A stretch of 64,000 nt of DNA from Rhynchopus euleeides (GCA_963210315.1 OY723238.1:2480001-2544000), one strand, 5' to 3'. Shown: positions 1 to 10,614, numbered from the stretch's first letter. The notes: a model not told the origin generated them from the letters alone. Made by a program: numbers and translations.

Positions 1-3000
1 GACGATGTGGTGGTGCCCGGCAGCAGTGCGGGCTGCGGGGGTTGGGGTGTGGGGAGCCTGGTGGAGAGGCTGGACGCCAGCTCAGGGAGGTGGCTGCAGG
101 GCGTCGTGCTGGCGGTGTCGCAGCGCAGGCTGTACCTCACGTTCCAGGCGCTGCCTGCGGTGCAGGACCTGTGGGTGTCGAAGGGGTCCCAGGCGCTGCG
201 CCTGTTTACCCCACGGCTTCCAAACCCTTGCACCGCCAGCTCTATCAGCAGGACGTCGCTGCAGGACTTTGGGCGGCACAACGACGTCAGCACTGTGCTG
301 CATGGCCAAGTTCAACCGTCGGAGTCGCTGCGGTTAGTGCCACTCGTGGTGTCGACCCCCAGTGGGCCTGATGAGGTATGGACATGCAGGGCACCAGAGG
401 CATGGATGGAGTGACAGCACTCACAACAACACCACGAACAGCTCCCACGCGCCGCCTGCGAAGATCTATGCACGCTCATGTCGTCATGCAGCAAAGGTGA
501 TGTCCCCCGCTGGTACGAGTGCACTGCTGCCTCAGGTGAGATGTACACTCTGGTATGCAGCATCATGGTTGTCGAGTATGGCAGTGGCTTGTGGCACTTC
601 TGATCTGCTCCACCCGCTCCTCCCCGCAGATCGTGGATCGGATGATTGCTGTCAATATGGCGACGGGCATAATCAGCCCCATCGAGCCTGTGGGCGTGGC
701 TGTTGAAGTTCGCAAGATTCCGTTTGCCGTATGCGCCCCTGGGTTTGCGGGTTTGCGGAGACCGCGTCGTGCACGAAACAAAGAATCACGTTTTTGACAG
801 CGATTCAGGAAGTGCACGAAAACCTGGCTCGAAGCCTGGAGGAGACGACGGGCTAGCAAAACGTGAGCTCACCAATTTTGCACTTGCAATCCCGCTCCAA
901 CTGGGCAGCTGGCAGTGTGCCGCAAGGCCCCTCCCCACGAGGTTTCTCTGCGCCCAACTGCCCCTTGCAATTGGCTTCATGAGGCACGGCCGCCTTTGTC
1001 CCCACACCCCCCTGCAACGACTGCGAACAACTTCCCCACCACCACCACCACCACCACCACCACCACCACCACCACCACCACCACCACCATCTGAGTTTAC
1101 GTTGGGAATTTGCAGCGGAGAGAGAGGCAGAGCACACTCACACAACACCACCTTCATCAGGTTTTATACCCTGGGTGGTTGTTGCATCTTTGTTTTACCA
1201 CCGGTCGCTTCTCTACCTCATTTACCACATACACAATGCCCTCCGCGTCCGTTGACCTGACCGGCGCCCACGCCGCGCCCGACTTCGCCGCGTTGGCCAC
1301 GGTCCTGCAGGGACTGGACCAGACGGGCCGGGCGCAGCTCCAGCCCCCCAAGTGCATCGCCCAGGTGCACGACCTCGACTCCCGGGTCACGTCGGCCTTG
1401 GCCAAGCCGACTTGGGTGAGGTTGGAGTCGCTGCTGGCCACAGCCCTTCTGCTGCAGAAGGCTTGGCAGGGCGATGAGGGGGACGGGCACGCCGGGTGGT
1501 CGACGATCGGGGTCGCCTGCCCCATCGAGCACGGGCTGTGCTTGATCGTGGGGGGGGAGCATGACTTGTGGGAGGGGCTCACGAAGTTCCGCGCCCTCCT
1601 CACCCTCCATGTCGCAGGTGCGGCACTGGGGGATGAAGGGTTCGCGCGACTTCGAAACCCCACCAAGCAGGCCTCCCCCTCGCGCGCGGTGGCGGCCTCG
1701 CAGCAGGCCGTGGCAGCCACCGCACACGCCTCGTCGGCGGCGGCGGAGGCGGCGGCGCTGCGGCAGGGGATGGAGGAGCTCCGCCGCCAGACGGACGCCC
1801 ACATGGCGACGATGCGGCGCCAGTGGGAGGGGCAGCAAGCGGAGCTGGCGGCGTTACGGTCCGCGCAGGGGGCGCCGCCTCAGCTTCAGGCTCCGGGCCC
1901 GGAGCCCCCTGCCCGCCCGGTGGTGTCTACGCGGGTGCCTTCCCCGGCCGACGCTACCAGTGTCACGGAGTGGATTCCCCTTATCCGCACGGGGTCCGGC
2001 GAGAGCCTGTGGCGCGACCTCGCCCTCCGCTACACGGCGGGCACGTCGCACCTGGGGGGCGGCGACCAGCTGGGGGACGTATTCTCACAGCTGAAGGCGT
2101 GGGTGGAGACGGCGACGGACATCCCCCAGACGCTCGCATCCGCCCCCTTCGTCGCCCTCGGCGATAGCCTCCTCACCTCACTCCGCGTGCAGCACCTGTA
2201 CGTCGTGGAGGGTCTCCCGCGACGGGACGTCCTCAACCAGATGCAGGCAGCCGCCGAGGACCCGCTGATGAAGGCGGCAGCCAAGGTGAAGGAGGCCCGC
2301 GCCCGCGGGGGGCCTCGGGGGCGTGGACGCGGGGCCGCTCCCCTGGCTCCCCAGACGGGGCGGGGCGGCCCCTGGAACCAGGGCTACCGGCAGGCTGCGG
2401 CGCGGCCGGGAAACGGCGGGGCCGGGGCCCGGGTCTGACTCCCCGCCTCGGCTTCCACACAGTCGCCACCCTACATCACAACCTCCCCACTCACCTCCCC
2501 CGCAAAACTCGTGTCCGAGTCGTCGGGGCTGACGCCTATTTCTCTGTTCGGTCGCGCCGTACTGCGCATGATGGTAGACAGAGAGGTGGTGTCGCGCGGG
2601 CGGAACGGGGAGGATGGGGTGTCAGCGGGGGAGGCTACGCTGCGCTTGGACGGCCTCGTTCACGGCGTCTGGGCCTCATCGACCCTCGCGCAACGACAGC
2701 AGCTGTGGCATCGCCTGTCCCGGTGGGTGGCCGAGCAGCAGATGCCTCTCGACGCGGAGGCCGCCATGCTGTTTGTCGTGGCGACGGGGGTTTCACCGCA
2801 GGGGATGCTAGCATACGCCAAGAGCATCGCCGGGACGTTTCGCCGACTCGGCGCCCCAGCGGACCCTCTGCTCAACCTCGCGTCGGCCCTGCGCGCAAAC
2901 GGGGCCGCCATCCCCGTGACGCAGGCCGTTCCCATGCCGCGCCTGACCCTCCTGCGATGGGCAGAACAGCAGCCGGACCGACTGCATCTCGCCGCTCTCC

Positions 3001-6000
3001 TCGCGTGGAAGACGGCGTCACGGTGGGGGGAGGTGTGCAAGTTGGCGTCGTGTCAGTTCCTCGAGGTCAGCGACGTGGAGGTCGCCATCGATTGGGGCGA
3101 GTTGCCGAAGGGGCGCCGGTCGAACCCGTTCGTCCCGTCACGGTGGGTGGTGATCACCGGGGATTGGACCTCCCAGATCGCGGGCCTGCTGCGGGCGATC
3201 GGGCCGTTCGAGACCCTGACGGAAGTGGGTACGGACGCCGTCGCCGCGCTGTGGAAGCGCCTGCCGGAGATGGCGCCCTTCACGGGCCACAGCGTGAAGA
3301 GAGGAGCGGTGACGCACCTGTTCTCGCTGAAGGCGGCGGGCCTGCCTCTCGACGAGACGCTGATCGGCAGGGTGACGAAGCACGCGTCGGCTGCCGAGAC
3401 GATGTCTTCGACCACCCTGCGGTACGGCGGGTCGCCCCTGGCGATGGCGAGAGCTTTGCGGACTTCGGAGGTGACGGTGCACCTGTGAGGATGCACAGTG
3501 TGCTGCGGCGGGCGCACACGACGCGGCTCCCTGCGACTGCGGAGGAGAGGTCTGCGCGACTGCACGTGGCGGCGATACCGCCTATGGACGTCGACGCCGT
3601 GATGGAGAGGATGACGGGGGCAGCCCGTGAGCGGTTCCTGCGGACCTGGCAGCGGACGTTCTGCCCGGTGGGGCTCACCGACGTCGTGGAACCGCCCCGC
3701 CCTTCCTCCTTCGAGCGTCGCCACGCGGAGAAGCTGGTGGAGTGCGCAGTGGCTGACCGGGCTGAGGGCCCAGGGGTGGGCATCAACGTCCCATTTGTGG
3801 TGGTGGAGGCGAAGCCCGACGGACTCCGGCTGAGGTTCATCCTGTGGACCAAAGAGGCCAACTCTGCCCTGGACCTCGATGGGTACAAGGCGGCGGTCCC
3901 GATTGGACACGTGTCCCGCTACCTCCACCTGGTTAACGGGGAGTGCGGGACCACTCGGGACCTGCGCACCGGGTTCTACCAGGTGGAGGTACCCCGCGAG
4001 GCCCGCAGGTTCTTTCGTTTCCGGGATGACACCGGGGCCTGGTACGAGCTCCGGCGCCTCCCGATGGGTCATTGCTGCGCGCCGGAGCTGATGCACGCTC
4101 TGACGGCGACGATCGCGGGGGACCCCCAGTTTGCCGCCGCGCCATTTGCAGCAAGGGGGGTGAATGTTAGTTGTTGGATCGACAACATTCTGCTGTCGGG
4201 GCCGACCGCCATGGTGGAGAAGGAGACCGTCCGGCTGGATTTGGCGGCGGCGGCTTGTGGTGTTGCGTGGAAGGCTGCCGACAGCCTCGACGCCGCAACC
4301 GCCTACACCTTCATCGGGGTCCACTTCGACCACCGATCCCACAAGGTGAAGGTGTCCGCCAGGCTGCTGGAGAAGATCCGGCTGACGGACCTGCGAGCGG
4401 CAACAGCCGGGGAGCTGGAGAGCCTCGCAGGGCGGCTTCTGCACGCCAGCGCGATCGCCGGGATATCCCCGGGAGAATACTGGTGGGCGCTGAAATTCCT
4501 CAGGCGCATCACCAACTCCCTCAACTCCGGGGTTAGGTCTGTGCAGGAGCGGGTCGCGGTCCCTCCGTCGGTGCAATCGGAGTTGGCGGGCTGGTTTCGG
4601 GATGTGGGGCGGGAACGTGGTATCCCCAAGGGTGGCGGGGAAGTGGGATGTACCGTGTTTGTTGATGCTTCTCTGGAGGGTTGGGGAGGGGTAATTGTCA
4701 ACACGGCTTCATCCGAAGTGACGATTCTGGGTGAATCTTGGCCCCAGTTTATGCGCTCGTGGCATATCAACGTGCTCGAAGCGATGGCGTTGCGTAACAC
4801 GCTCTCGGGTGTTGTGTCTCTTCCTGTTTTTCGGAATGCCACGGTGCGCATTTTGGTCGACAACACGTCGGTCAGGGGGGTAGCTCGCAAGCGACACTGT
4901 GCAAGGTCGCAACCGCTTAACGATGCGGTGATCAGGGCTTTGAGCCTCCTGGAAAGAATGAAGTGCGTTTTTTCCATTGAATGGGTCAGTACTAAACTGA
5001 ACCCGGCCGATTTGCCCTCACGGTTTTCCCCACGTGATTTTTCTTCTCCCCAGAAACGGGGTGAAGTGATACGCGCGGTGGGGCACTTCTTCACGAGCGA
5101 AGGGGTTGGTGGTTTGGCCTGTCCAGCTCGGTAACCTGGAAGTTGGGCGGGTCCCAAACCCCGACGCACGTAACAGTTAGTTCGGAAGACTCTTCCCCCT
5201 CCCCCACCTCTCTGCCAATTAAGTGAATCGGAGCAACAACAAATTCTCTGAGTTTACGTTGGGAATTTGCAGCGGAGAGAGAGGCAGAGCACACTCACAC
5301 AACACCACCTTCATCAGGTTTTATACCCTGGGTGGTTGTTGCATCTTTGTTTTCCCTCCCACCCTTTCCCAGGCGTGCCTTATGTCAGGTGCCTTTGGGC
5401 GTGGTGGGTTGTACCCTTTGGTGTTAACCCTTATTTATTTCTGCTCTTGATGAGCTTTCTTGCTGTGGTGGAGCATTCCCACCCTCCTACCCTCCTTTGG
5501 CCTGTCCAGCTCGGTAACCTGGAAGTTGGGCGGGTCCCAAACCCCGACGCACGTAACAGTTAGTTCGGAAGACTCTTCCCCCTCCCCCACCTCTCTGCCA
5601 ATTAAGTGAATCGGAGCAACAACAAATTCCCACCACCACCACCACCACCACCACCACCACCACCACCACCACCACTGCAGCTCTACGAAGCACTGGAGCA
5701 CCTTGCAGCCTGCCTTGCCGAAGGATCCCCCATACCCTTGGTGTGGGGTGATACTGCAACAGTCGACACCGACAGGTGGGCCACACTCTCGTCATGCGGG
5801 GCGGTGGATGCACTTGACGCAGGGCGGCGCCACCGTATCGAAGCTGCTTACCACGATGGACCACCTCAGGAGCACCCGGATGACCTCATGCCACTGTCGG
5901 CTGAGGCGTGGTGCCGTACTGTCGCTCTCTTCGACAGCGGCAATCCGCACGAAGATGACCCTCGGTACTCACAGGTCATCGACACGCTGAACTACGCGGT

Positions 6001-8257
6001 GTTCCTCCCTGTGTTGCCATGCCTCAACCTTGAGACACCCCCAGGCGAGAGCGACATCGCTGCAGCCGTTAACAGGTGTGTGGGAATCAGAGGTTGGTGT
6101 CTGGTCTTGCTTCGGGGTTGGCGTCATCCGGTTGACACATTCGGTTTTGTCACTCCGCGTGTGTCGCACTCAGTGGCATAGACCCCTTTTATGCTTCTAG
6201 ATCACCACCCTTGCCTTCGGGATCTATGCAGCCGAGGCCGTCATGTTGTCCTTGGCCAGCTTTCCGCCCCCCCTATCTGATGTGTTGTGTTTGCGGACTA
6301 CGTATTACGTACAGACCTGGCCGTGTTTTAGCGATACTGTGTTGCGGTCCAACTACCAGGCCACTGACAGACAACTGCTACACACCCTCCCATCGTGCAT
6401 TGATCTGCCTTGTACAACATATCTGGTGTAGTGACTACAAAAAGGACTAACATTGCAAGAAGGTGCTGGGAGACTTACTTTTCCATTCAATCTCGACGAT
6501 CAAACCCCCCCTATCTGATGTGAACGGGCCGCAGGTCATGCGCAAACCACTTCACACATGCACAGGATCAAGCCGCTGTTATGCAAGAAGGTGACGCTCT
6601 TCGTGCTGAAGCACGTGCTGGCACCCAAGGCAGCCGGGCAGCACACGGTGCAGCTGCGCCTCGACAGGCATGCGTCGAAGCGCCCGGGGGCAGGGTTGAG
6701 GGACAGCATCCTCGGGCAGCTGCAGGCAGCGCTCGAAGGCCACCCCCCTTCGCTGCTTTCCGGAAGCGGGGCGCCGTTCCGCGTGTCCTTCGTGGGCGAA
6801 GCAGGCATTGACCAGGGAGGGATCTACCGCGATGCCTTAGCAGCCCTGGCTGCGGAGCTGATGAATGACGGGGCACTGCTCGTGCCGCGCCCCGAAGGGC
6901 ATTATGTCAACTCAGTGCTGACGTCGCCCCTGCACCAAGCGCTGATGCGCTGTCTCGGAAAAGTATGCAATCGCCAGGGCAATGGCCTGTTTGGGTCTCT
7001 CTTTTGGGGGAAAACAAATCAAATAAGTCACACCACCGTTCGCAAAGGTTTTCAGCCGTATTGTGTTTGTTGATGCGCTTTCCACAAACCCCTGACATGA
7101 AGATCACACCGTTGAGCCCCTCGTGAAGGGTGGGGTAGTGCTGCGGTGATGTGACTTTCTGCACACAGAGTCTGCGAAAATAATTGCGCCTAGCAATCGC
7201 GATTCCTTCATCCCATTCCTTATGCAATGCGTTGCAACGCCTCCACAATCCTAAACCCAGTTGCTTTGATGTGGGTGTGTATCACATGTAAACACGAGAC
7301 CACACAGAAACGAAGCAGGTTCGTCGAATCAACTCTTTTCCCTTTCCGCTTCATTCATACCGGAGCCAAAACACGCAAAGTGTCACATAGTGATTCATCA
7401 TGTCTCCCCCTACACACCACCTCTCCTCCCAAACAGATCATGGCCACATGCATCCGATGCAACGACATTGTCGCACTGGATCTGCACCCCAACATCTGGA
7501 AGGTACTGGCAGGGGAGGAGACACAGCCGGAGGAACTGGACCCTTCATTCTTTGCAGGCCTGCGCTACATTACGGATGCCGAGGGCGCCGACACCCTTGA
7601 GCAGACCTTCTCCGTGCCGGTCGCGGGTGGGGAGATCGAGCTGATCCCGGGGGGCAAGAGTGTCCCGGTTACCGGCGACAACTGGCGTGAATACGTGCGG
7701 CTGGCACGGGAGGCAAAGAAACAGGAGGGGTCGCGCCAGCTGGAGCAGATCCGCGAAGGGATTCTGGAGGTCCTCCCCCGAACAGCCTTGACGGTGCTGA
7801 CTGCCTTGGAACTGGAGGAGCTTGTGTGTGGCCAGCGTCATATCAGCGTTGCAACCCTGCAGGAACACGCGTCGTACGGCCGCCGCCTGATCCGGAGCAA
7901 TGTTGCTGAAAATCTATGGAAGACGCTCAACGGCTTCTGCCAGCAGGACCTGCAGGCCTTCCTCAGGTTCGTGACAGGCAGGCCGCGTGTTCCCGTTGGC
8001 AAGGAGGCGGCCATCACAATAGACTGCATCGACAGTCCCATCGATGGGCTGCCTGAGTCACACACGTGCACATCCTTGCTCTGTCTCCCGCCGTATACAA
8101 CGTATGGATGTCGCGCTGCGAGAGGGAGGGAGGGGCGGTGTGCGTGCTTTTCTGCTTGCTCTTTGTGATTGCACCCACTGTTATCCACAGGCCTGAACAG
8201 ATGAGGCGCCAGCTGGTATACGCTGTGAGGAACTGCGACACTACCGATATTGTGTGA
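1..8257 (+). CDS. HECT-type E3 ubiquitin ligase, 3' part of a multi-exon gene
   Basis: Visible exons are <1-375, 630-728, 5681-6075, 6566-6962, 7437-8101 and 8191-8257. All junctions are GT..AG and phases agree (0, 0, 2, 0, 2), giving 665 residues in frame from the window edge. HECT ligases take ubiquitin from an E2 onto a cysteine and pass it to substrates. Exon 6566-6962 carries the N-lobe signature FVGEAGIDQGGIYRDAL. Exon 7437-8101 ends in the C-lobe motif HTCTSLLCLPPY with the catalytic Cys, and the last exon adds the terminal helix. Near the start (about residues 20-72) a segment with LDASSGRWLQGVVLAV looks like a Tudor-knot/chromo-barrel fold; that is inference. The 5' end lies outside the window. 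A 4.5-kb YR retroelement sits in the 729-5680 intron on the same strand. The HECT call is firm; the exact subfamily is not known. Confidence 0.92.
1035..1089 (+). repeat. (CCA)n microsatellite, left half
   Basis: A pure CCA/CAC tract ends where YR element 1 begins. The matching right half is at 5630-5674 and runs to the CTGCAG acceptor of the next HECT exon. The two halves were probably one pyrimidine-rich intron tract before insertion. Confidence 0.9.
1090..1196 (+). repeat. YR element 1, A1 repeat
   Basis: This 107-bp repeat is identical to A2 at 5247-5353. It contains an inverted repeat around 1144-1183 (stem arms AACACCACC and GGTGGTTGTT) whose loop starts TTCATCAGG. That hairpin recurs in YR element 2 and in remnants near 42.9-45.7 kb. 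Confidence 0.9.
1236..2438 (+). CDS. YR element 1, gag-like protein
   Basis: The 400-residue frame has its start set by the ATG at 1236, just after the A1 repeat. It has an Ala/Gln-rich putative coiled coil (about residues 150-215) and a C-terminal Arg/Gly-rich tail of RG and RGG steps, as in nucleic-acid-binding proteins. First position in the element and the basic tail point to a gag-like role. I see no zinc knuckle and no sequence match I would name. Confidence 0.6.
   Translation: MPSASVDLTGAHAAPDFAALATVLQGLDQTGRAQLQPPKCIAQVHDLDSRVTSALAKPTWVRLESLLATALLLQKAWQGDEGDGHAGWSTIGVACPIEHGLCLIVGGEHDLWEGLTKFRALLTLHVAGAALGDEGFARLRNPTKQASPSRAVAASQQAVAATAHASSAAAEAAALRQGMEELRRQTDAHMATMRRQWEGQQAELAALRSAQGAPPQLQAPGPEPPARPVVSTRVPSPADATSVTEWIPLIRTGSGESLWRDLALRYTAGTSHLGGGDQLGDVFSQLKAWVETATDIPQTLASAPFVALGDSLLTSLRVQHLYVVEGLPRRDVLNQMQAAAEDPLMKAAAKVKEARARGGPRGRGRGAAPLAPQTGRGGPWNQGYRQAAARPGNGGAGARV
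2511..3488 (+). CDS. YR element 1, tyrosine recombinase
   Basis: The 325-residue protein has an N-terminal helical SAM-like part followed by a catalytic domain. The family signature is visible in order: an Arg in KTASRWGEV, the His and Arg of GHSVKRGAV, and a later His and Tyr in TKHAS and LRYGGS. It would cut and rejoin DNA to integrate the element's circular copy. It lies between the gag-like frame and the RT frame, and its stop is two bases before the ATG of the next frame, so the two may be translated together. Confidence 0.85.
   Translation: MSESSGLTPISLFGRAVLRMMVDREVVSRGRNGEDGVSAGEATLRLDGLVHGVWASSTLAQRQQLWHRLSRWVAEQQMPLDAEAAMLFVVATGVSPQGMLAYAKSIAGTFRRLGAPADPLLNLASALRANGAAIPVTQAVPMPRLTLLRWAEQQPDRLHLAALLAWKTASRWGEVCKLASCQFLEVSDVEVAIDWGELPKGRRSNPFVPSRWVVITGDWTSQIAGLLRAIGPFETLTEVGTDAVAALWKRLPEMAPFTGHSVKRGAVTHLFSLKAAGLPLDETLIGRVTKHASAAETMSSTTLRYGGSPLAMARALRTSEVTVHL
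3491..5134 (+). CDS. YR element 1, reverse transcriptase and RNase H
   Basis: The 547-residue frame holds an RT domain (about residues 80-270; GFYQVEV and LRRLPMG resemble the fingers and palm of DIRS-group RTs) and an RNase H domain (about 375-530; VFVDASLEGWGG, INVLEAMAL, ILVDNTSVRG and the closing NPADLPSR). This RT plus RNase H order with no protease or DDE integrase fits a YR element, in which the tyrosine recombinase replaces the integrase. The B1 repeat starts inside its last codons (5113). Confidence 0.82.
   Translation: MHSVLRRAHTTRLPATAEERSARLHVAAIPPMDVDAVMERMTGAARERFLRTWQRTFCPVGLTDVVEPPRPSSFERRHAEKLVECAVADRAEGPGVGINVPFVVVEAKPDGLRLRFILWTKEANSALDLDGYKAAVPIGHVSRYLHLVNGECGTTRDLRTGFYQVEVPREARRFFRFRDDTGAWYELRRLPMGHCCAPELMHALTATIAGDPQFAAAPFAARGVNVSCWIDNILLSGPTAMVEKETVRLDLAAAACGVAWKAADSLDAATAYTFIGVHFDHRSHKVKVSARLLEKIRLTDLRAATAGELESLAGRLLHASAIAGISPGEYWWALKFLRRITNSLNSGVRSVQERVAVPPSVQSELAGWFRDVGRERGIPKGGGEVGCTVFVDASLEGWGGVIVNTASSEVTILGESWPQFMRSWHINVLEAMALRNTLSGVVSLPVFRNATVRILVDNTSVRGVARKRHCARSQPLNDAVIRALSLLERMKCVFSIEWVSTKLNPADLPSRFSPRDFSSPQKRGEVIRAVGHFFTSEGVGGLACPAR
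5113..5629 (+). repeat. YR element 1, B1-A2-B2 terminal block
   Basis: B1 is 5113-5246, A2 is 5247-5353 and B2 is 5496-5629. B1 and B2 are 134 bp each and identical by eye. A2 repeats the left end of the element. Between A2 and B2 lies about 140 bp found only here. The element ends at the last base of B2, where the (CCA)n tract resumes. Confidence 0.88.
5630..5674 (+). repeat. (CCA)n microsatellite, right half
   Basis: This CCA/CAC tract directly follows the B2 repeat of YR element 1. It precedes the intron acceptor at 5678-5680 of the HECT gene. Confidence 0.9.
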
Positions 8258-8622
8258 CGCCGAGGGCTGCGGGCCACAGTGGCACGGTCATGGCGTTCTT
8301 CCCTCACTGCAGGTGCTGTCGGGTCTCTGCGCACGTGTGTGTCCTTCCCGATGCACCCGTTGACCTTGCAAGGCATTGGAGCACTGTGTGGAGGTTGTGT
8401 CTCGATGTGGGGATGGGCAATGTTTTCTAACGTCCGCAGGATTCCCGTTGTGACGGTGGGTTCCAACGCATCACAAGCAAGGGTGTGCGCCCCCACCTCC
8501 CCCTGCACAGCCCCCCCGCCCAGGATGGACACTCCTATTGTGATTCACAAGCCACGAGAGCATTTCTGGCACACTCCGTAGTTGGTGCAAAGGGAAGATG
8601 CACGACGCGCTGGCACGGGCTG

Positions 8623-8749
8623 AACCGGTTCTGGAACCGGTTTGGCGGAACCGGTTCACCGGCGAACCGGTTCGGTGTAACCGGTTCTGGAACCGGTTCG
8701 GACAAACCGGTGAACCGGTTCCGCCGAACCGGTTCGTCCGAAACCGGTT
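8623..8749. repeat. Array of nine AACCGGTT palindromes
   Basis: Nine exact AACCGGTT octamers fall within 127 bp at irregular spacing of about 12-20 bp, with further near copies to about 8800. Because the unit is self-complementary, the array reads the same on both strands. It resembles the subterminal palindrome clusters of the DNA elements elsewhere in this window, but I see no matching second end, so it may be one end of a truncated element. Around it (8258-9485) I find no gene. Confidence 0.8.
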
Positions 8750-9204
8750 CGCCCGAACCGAAATTTGGCCAAAAAAATACCCGGACCGGTACCGCATTTG
8801 AGGGGCAAAAAACTGGTTTCCGAGGCCCGGGAATGGTCGCAGTGGCTTCAAATGGCCAAAAACGTTCAATTTACCCCCAAGTATGCCTGGGACTTTGGCC
8901 TTTGGCCCAAAAAGGGGTCGGGATTCCACTTTATCTCCAAGGGTTTTTTAGGGGGGGAAATGGCGCGCAATCCCTCGCGGGCAAGAAAATCCCCCCATCC
9001 CCACCACACAACCAATGTGAGTGTGGTGTGTGGGTATTGGACGCCCTGTGTGATGAGAGATAGTGGCAACACAACAGCAGCATGCCAGGCAAGGGGAGCC
9101 AAAATGGGTTTTCGGGGCGTTATTGCAACGACCCCTTCCTATGCCCCAGTGGCACAAGCTCAAGGATTTGGTTGCTCGACATGCAGGGCTGCACACGCTA
9201 TACA

Positions 9205-9249
9205 GGGGGGTCTGGGGGGCGGAGCCCCCCAGCCGCCGGAGGCCACGGT
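9205..9249 (-). repeat. Short GC-rich hairpin repeat (CCGTGGCCTCCGG family)
   Basis: On the minus strand this reads CCGTGGCCTCCGGCGGCTGG followed by GGGCTCCGCCCC and a C-rich end. The same block occurs twice inside the large DNA transposon, at 27111-27155 and 27271-27316, and again in its second copy at 55950-55994 and 56110-56155. The flanks here (to about 9410) also match that transposon segment in reverse orientation at lower identity, so this is a diverged fragment of the same repeat. Confidence 0.7.
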
Positions 9250-9485
9250 AGTGAGTATCTGTTCCTTGCGCCGTAGTGGGAGCGCGTGGGAGTTGCGGGC
9301 GTACAGTTTCTGTGTGAGTTGGCTGCGTCCTCCTGAGGCTACTGAGAGTGGTCTGGGTCCCATTCGCTGATGTGAACCCAAAGGACTTGGCTACAAGACA
9401 GGCACACGCTCCAGCCTAGCGATGACCTTCGTGTGGTCACCTCACAGTGGTGTGCCCGTCTGTACCCTACGTACTCTACCACCAA

Positions 9486-9586
9486 GTATAGGGACCGTAT
9501 CCTGACCGTATCCTATCGATTTCTGGAAAATTTGGATACGGATACAGCTACGTATCCGTATCCACCGTATCCTAACATCACTGCCC
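9486..9586. mobile_element. Truncated MITE end with GTATCC/GGATAC array
   Basis: About seven GTATCC or GGATAC motifs lie between 9495 and 9571 and are followed by CACTGCCC, the terminus also seen on the two MITEs at 48483-49422 and 50654-51583. No matching GGGCAGTG left end is visible, so this is probably a truncated end of a related family. Its terminal CCC abuts a TA at which the next MITE begins. Confidence 0.5.
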
Positions 9587-9588
9587 TA

Positions 9589-10591
9589 GGCATACTTGTA
9601 CCCCCATATGGGGAAGGCCAAAAATATGGGGAAAATATGGGGGGAATATGGGGGGTTTTTCAAGTCCTGTTCCCCCATATTTCCCCCATATGGGGGATAT
9701 ATGGGGGAAAACCCAGGGGTTCCTCAGGTGGAAGCAGTCAGCAAACAGTTCTCTTCGTTCTGCTTTTCACAGGGTGTGAAGTCAGCCACTGACAGGGGAC
9801 GTCTAGCACCTTGCAGTGCCATCTCACCTCGTCGCTTTCTGCAGAGAGGAAACGCCCGGCTGAAGTGCTCGAGTTAGACCACAAAAGGTGCTGTGAGAGT
9901 GCCGACCGCCACTTTCTTCAAGTCTGAGTAGCGGTCATCAGAGCATGCTGACCAGTAGTCCTGTCTTTGCTGGCAGAACAGTTGCGTCCTGCAGCCAGTC
10001 CTTGCAGTTCGCAATCGCAAACACACCAGAGGAGGAGGACAGCGAGTGTGAGAGTGACGTGCCGGACAGGACTTCAAAACACAGGAGTGTGTGTTGTGAG
10101 GAGCTGTTAACCCTGAACGCACTATGTGTGTCTGTGCGTATGTGTCCACCACCGCTGCCGCTGTCACTGCAGTGCCCCGCCAAACCGGGAAGCGTTTGCT
10201 CTCCGCTGCCGCTGTATCGGCGCAGGAGAGGAACAGGAGGTCGGTGCGACCCACCTGGGGGATCTTCCAGGGGGGGCCAGACCTGGCCACACCTGAACGA
10301 GCGCGCACCTCCCCAGGATCGGACTCCTGGAGGATCCCCAACAAGGCATGAGGCCGGTTTCGACGCGCACTTCGTGTGTGTCTGTGCCTGAGTGGTTTGA
10401 TGTTCTCCCGTTGCAGCACGAATACCCCCATATCCCCCCATATGGGCCCCATATTTCCCCCATATTCCCCCATATTTTACCGGGTTTTCCCCATATTTTC
10501 AGCCTTTTTCCCCAGATGGGGGCGGGGTTTTGAGACCCCCCATATTTCCCCCAAATTTAGGGGGTTCCCCATATGGGGGGACAAGTATGCC
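9589..10591. mobile_element. 1-kb MITE with GGCATACTTGT inverted termini
   Basis: The left end GGCATACTTGTACCCCCATA is mirrored by the right end, with imperfect inversion through roughly 150 bp. Both ends are packed with CCCCATAT/ATATGGGG motifs, including palindromic CCATATGG. A TA flanks each side (9587-9588, 10592-10593), consistent with a TA target duplication. The interior (9720-10420) shows no convincing frame. At 10325-10365 a stretch including CCGGTTTCGACGCG matches part of the direct repeats at 36591 and 37391. This is a non-autonomous DNA element; the superfamily is uncertain. Confidence 0.75.
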
Positions 10592-10596
10592 TAGGG

Positions 10597-10614
10597 GGGG
10601 GGGGGGGGGGGGGG
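10597..10614. repeat. Poly-G run right of the MITE
   Basis: An uninterrupted G tract follows the terminal TA of the MITE at 9589-10591. G or C tracts likewise flank the MITEs near 46-52 kb. Between here and 10800 I see only the conserved upstream block of the WD40 gene. Confidence 0.8.

Larger units (their letters stand above)
1090..5629 (+). mobile_element. YR retrotransposon 1 (DIRS order, Ngaro/PAT-like)
   Basis: The parts in order are A1 repeat, gag-like frame, tyrosine recombinase, reverse transcriptase plus RNase H, then B1-A2-B2. This split direct-repeat layout is the hallmark of Ngaro/PAT-type tyrosine-recombinase retrotransposons, which integrate through a circular intermediate and leave no target duplication. 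A1 equals A2 and B1 equals B2 with no differences I can see, so the insertion is young, and the element looks whole. It lies in an intron of the HECT gene, in sense orientation, in the middle of a (CCA)n tract present on both sides. Confidence 0.9.

Noticed and set aside
703-1260. Open frame with a long poly-Pro stretch
   Set aside because: It is a (CCA)n microsatellite inside a HECT intron plus the left end of YR element 1; not a protein.
3053-4576. Long open frame on the minus strand opposite the recombinase and RT of YR element 1
   Set aside because: Mirror frame of a GC-rich coding region. It has no domain and is Arg/Pro-rich as expected for such shadows.
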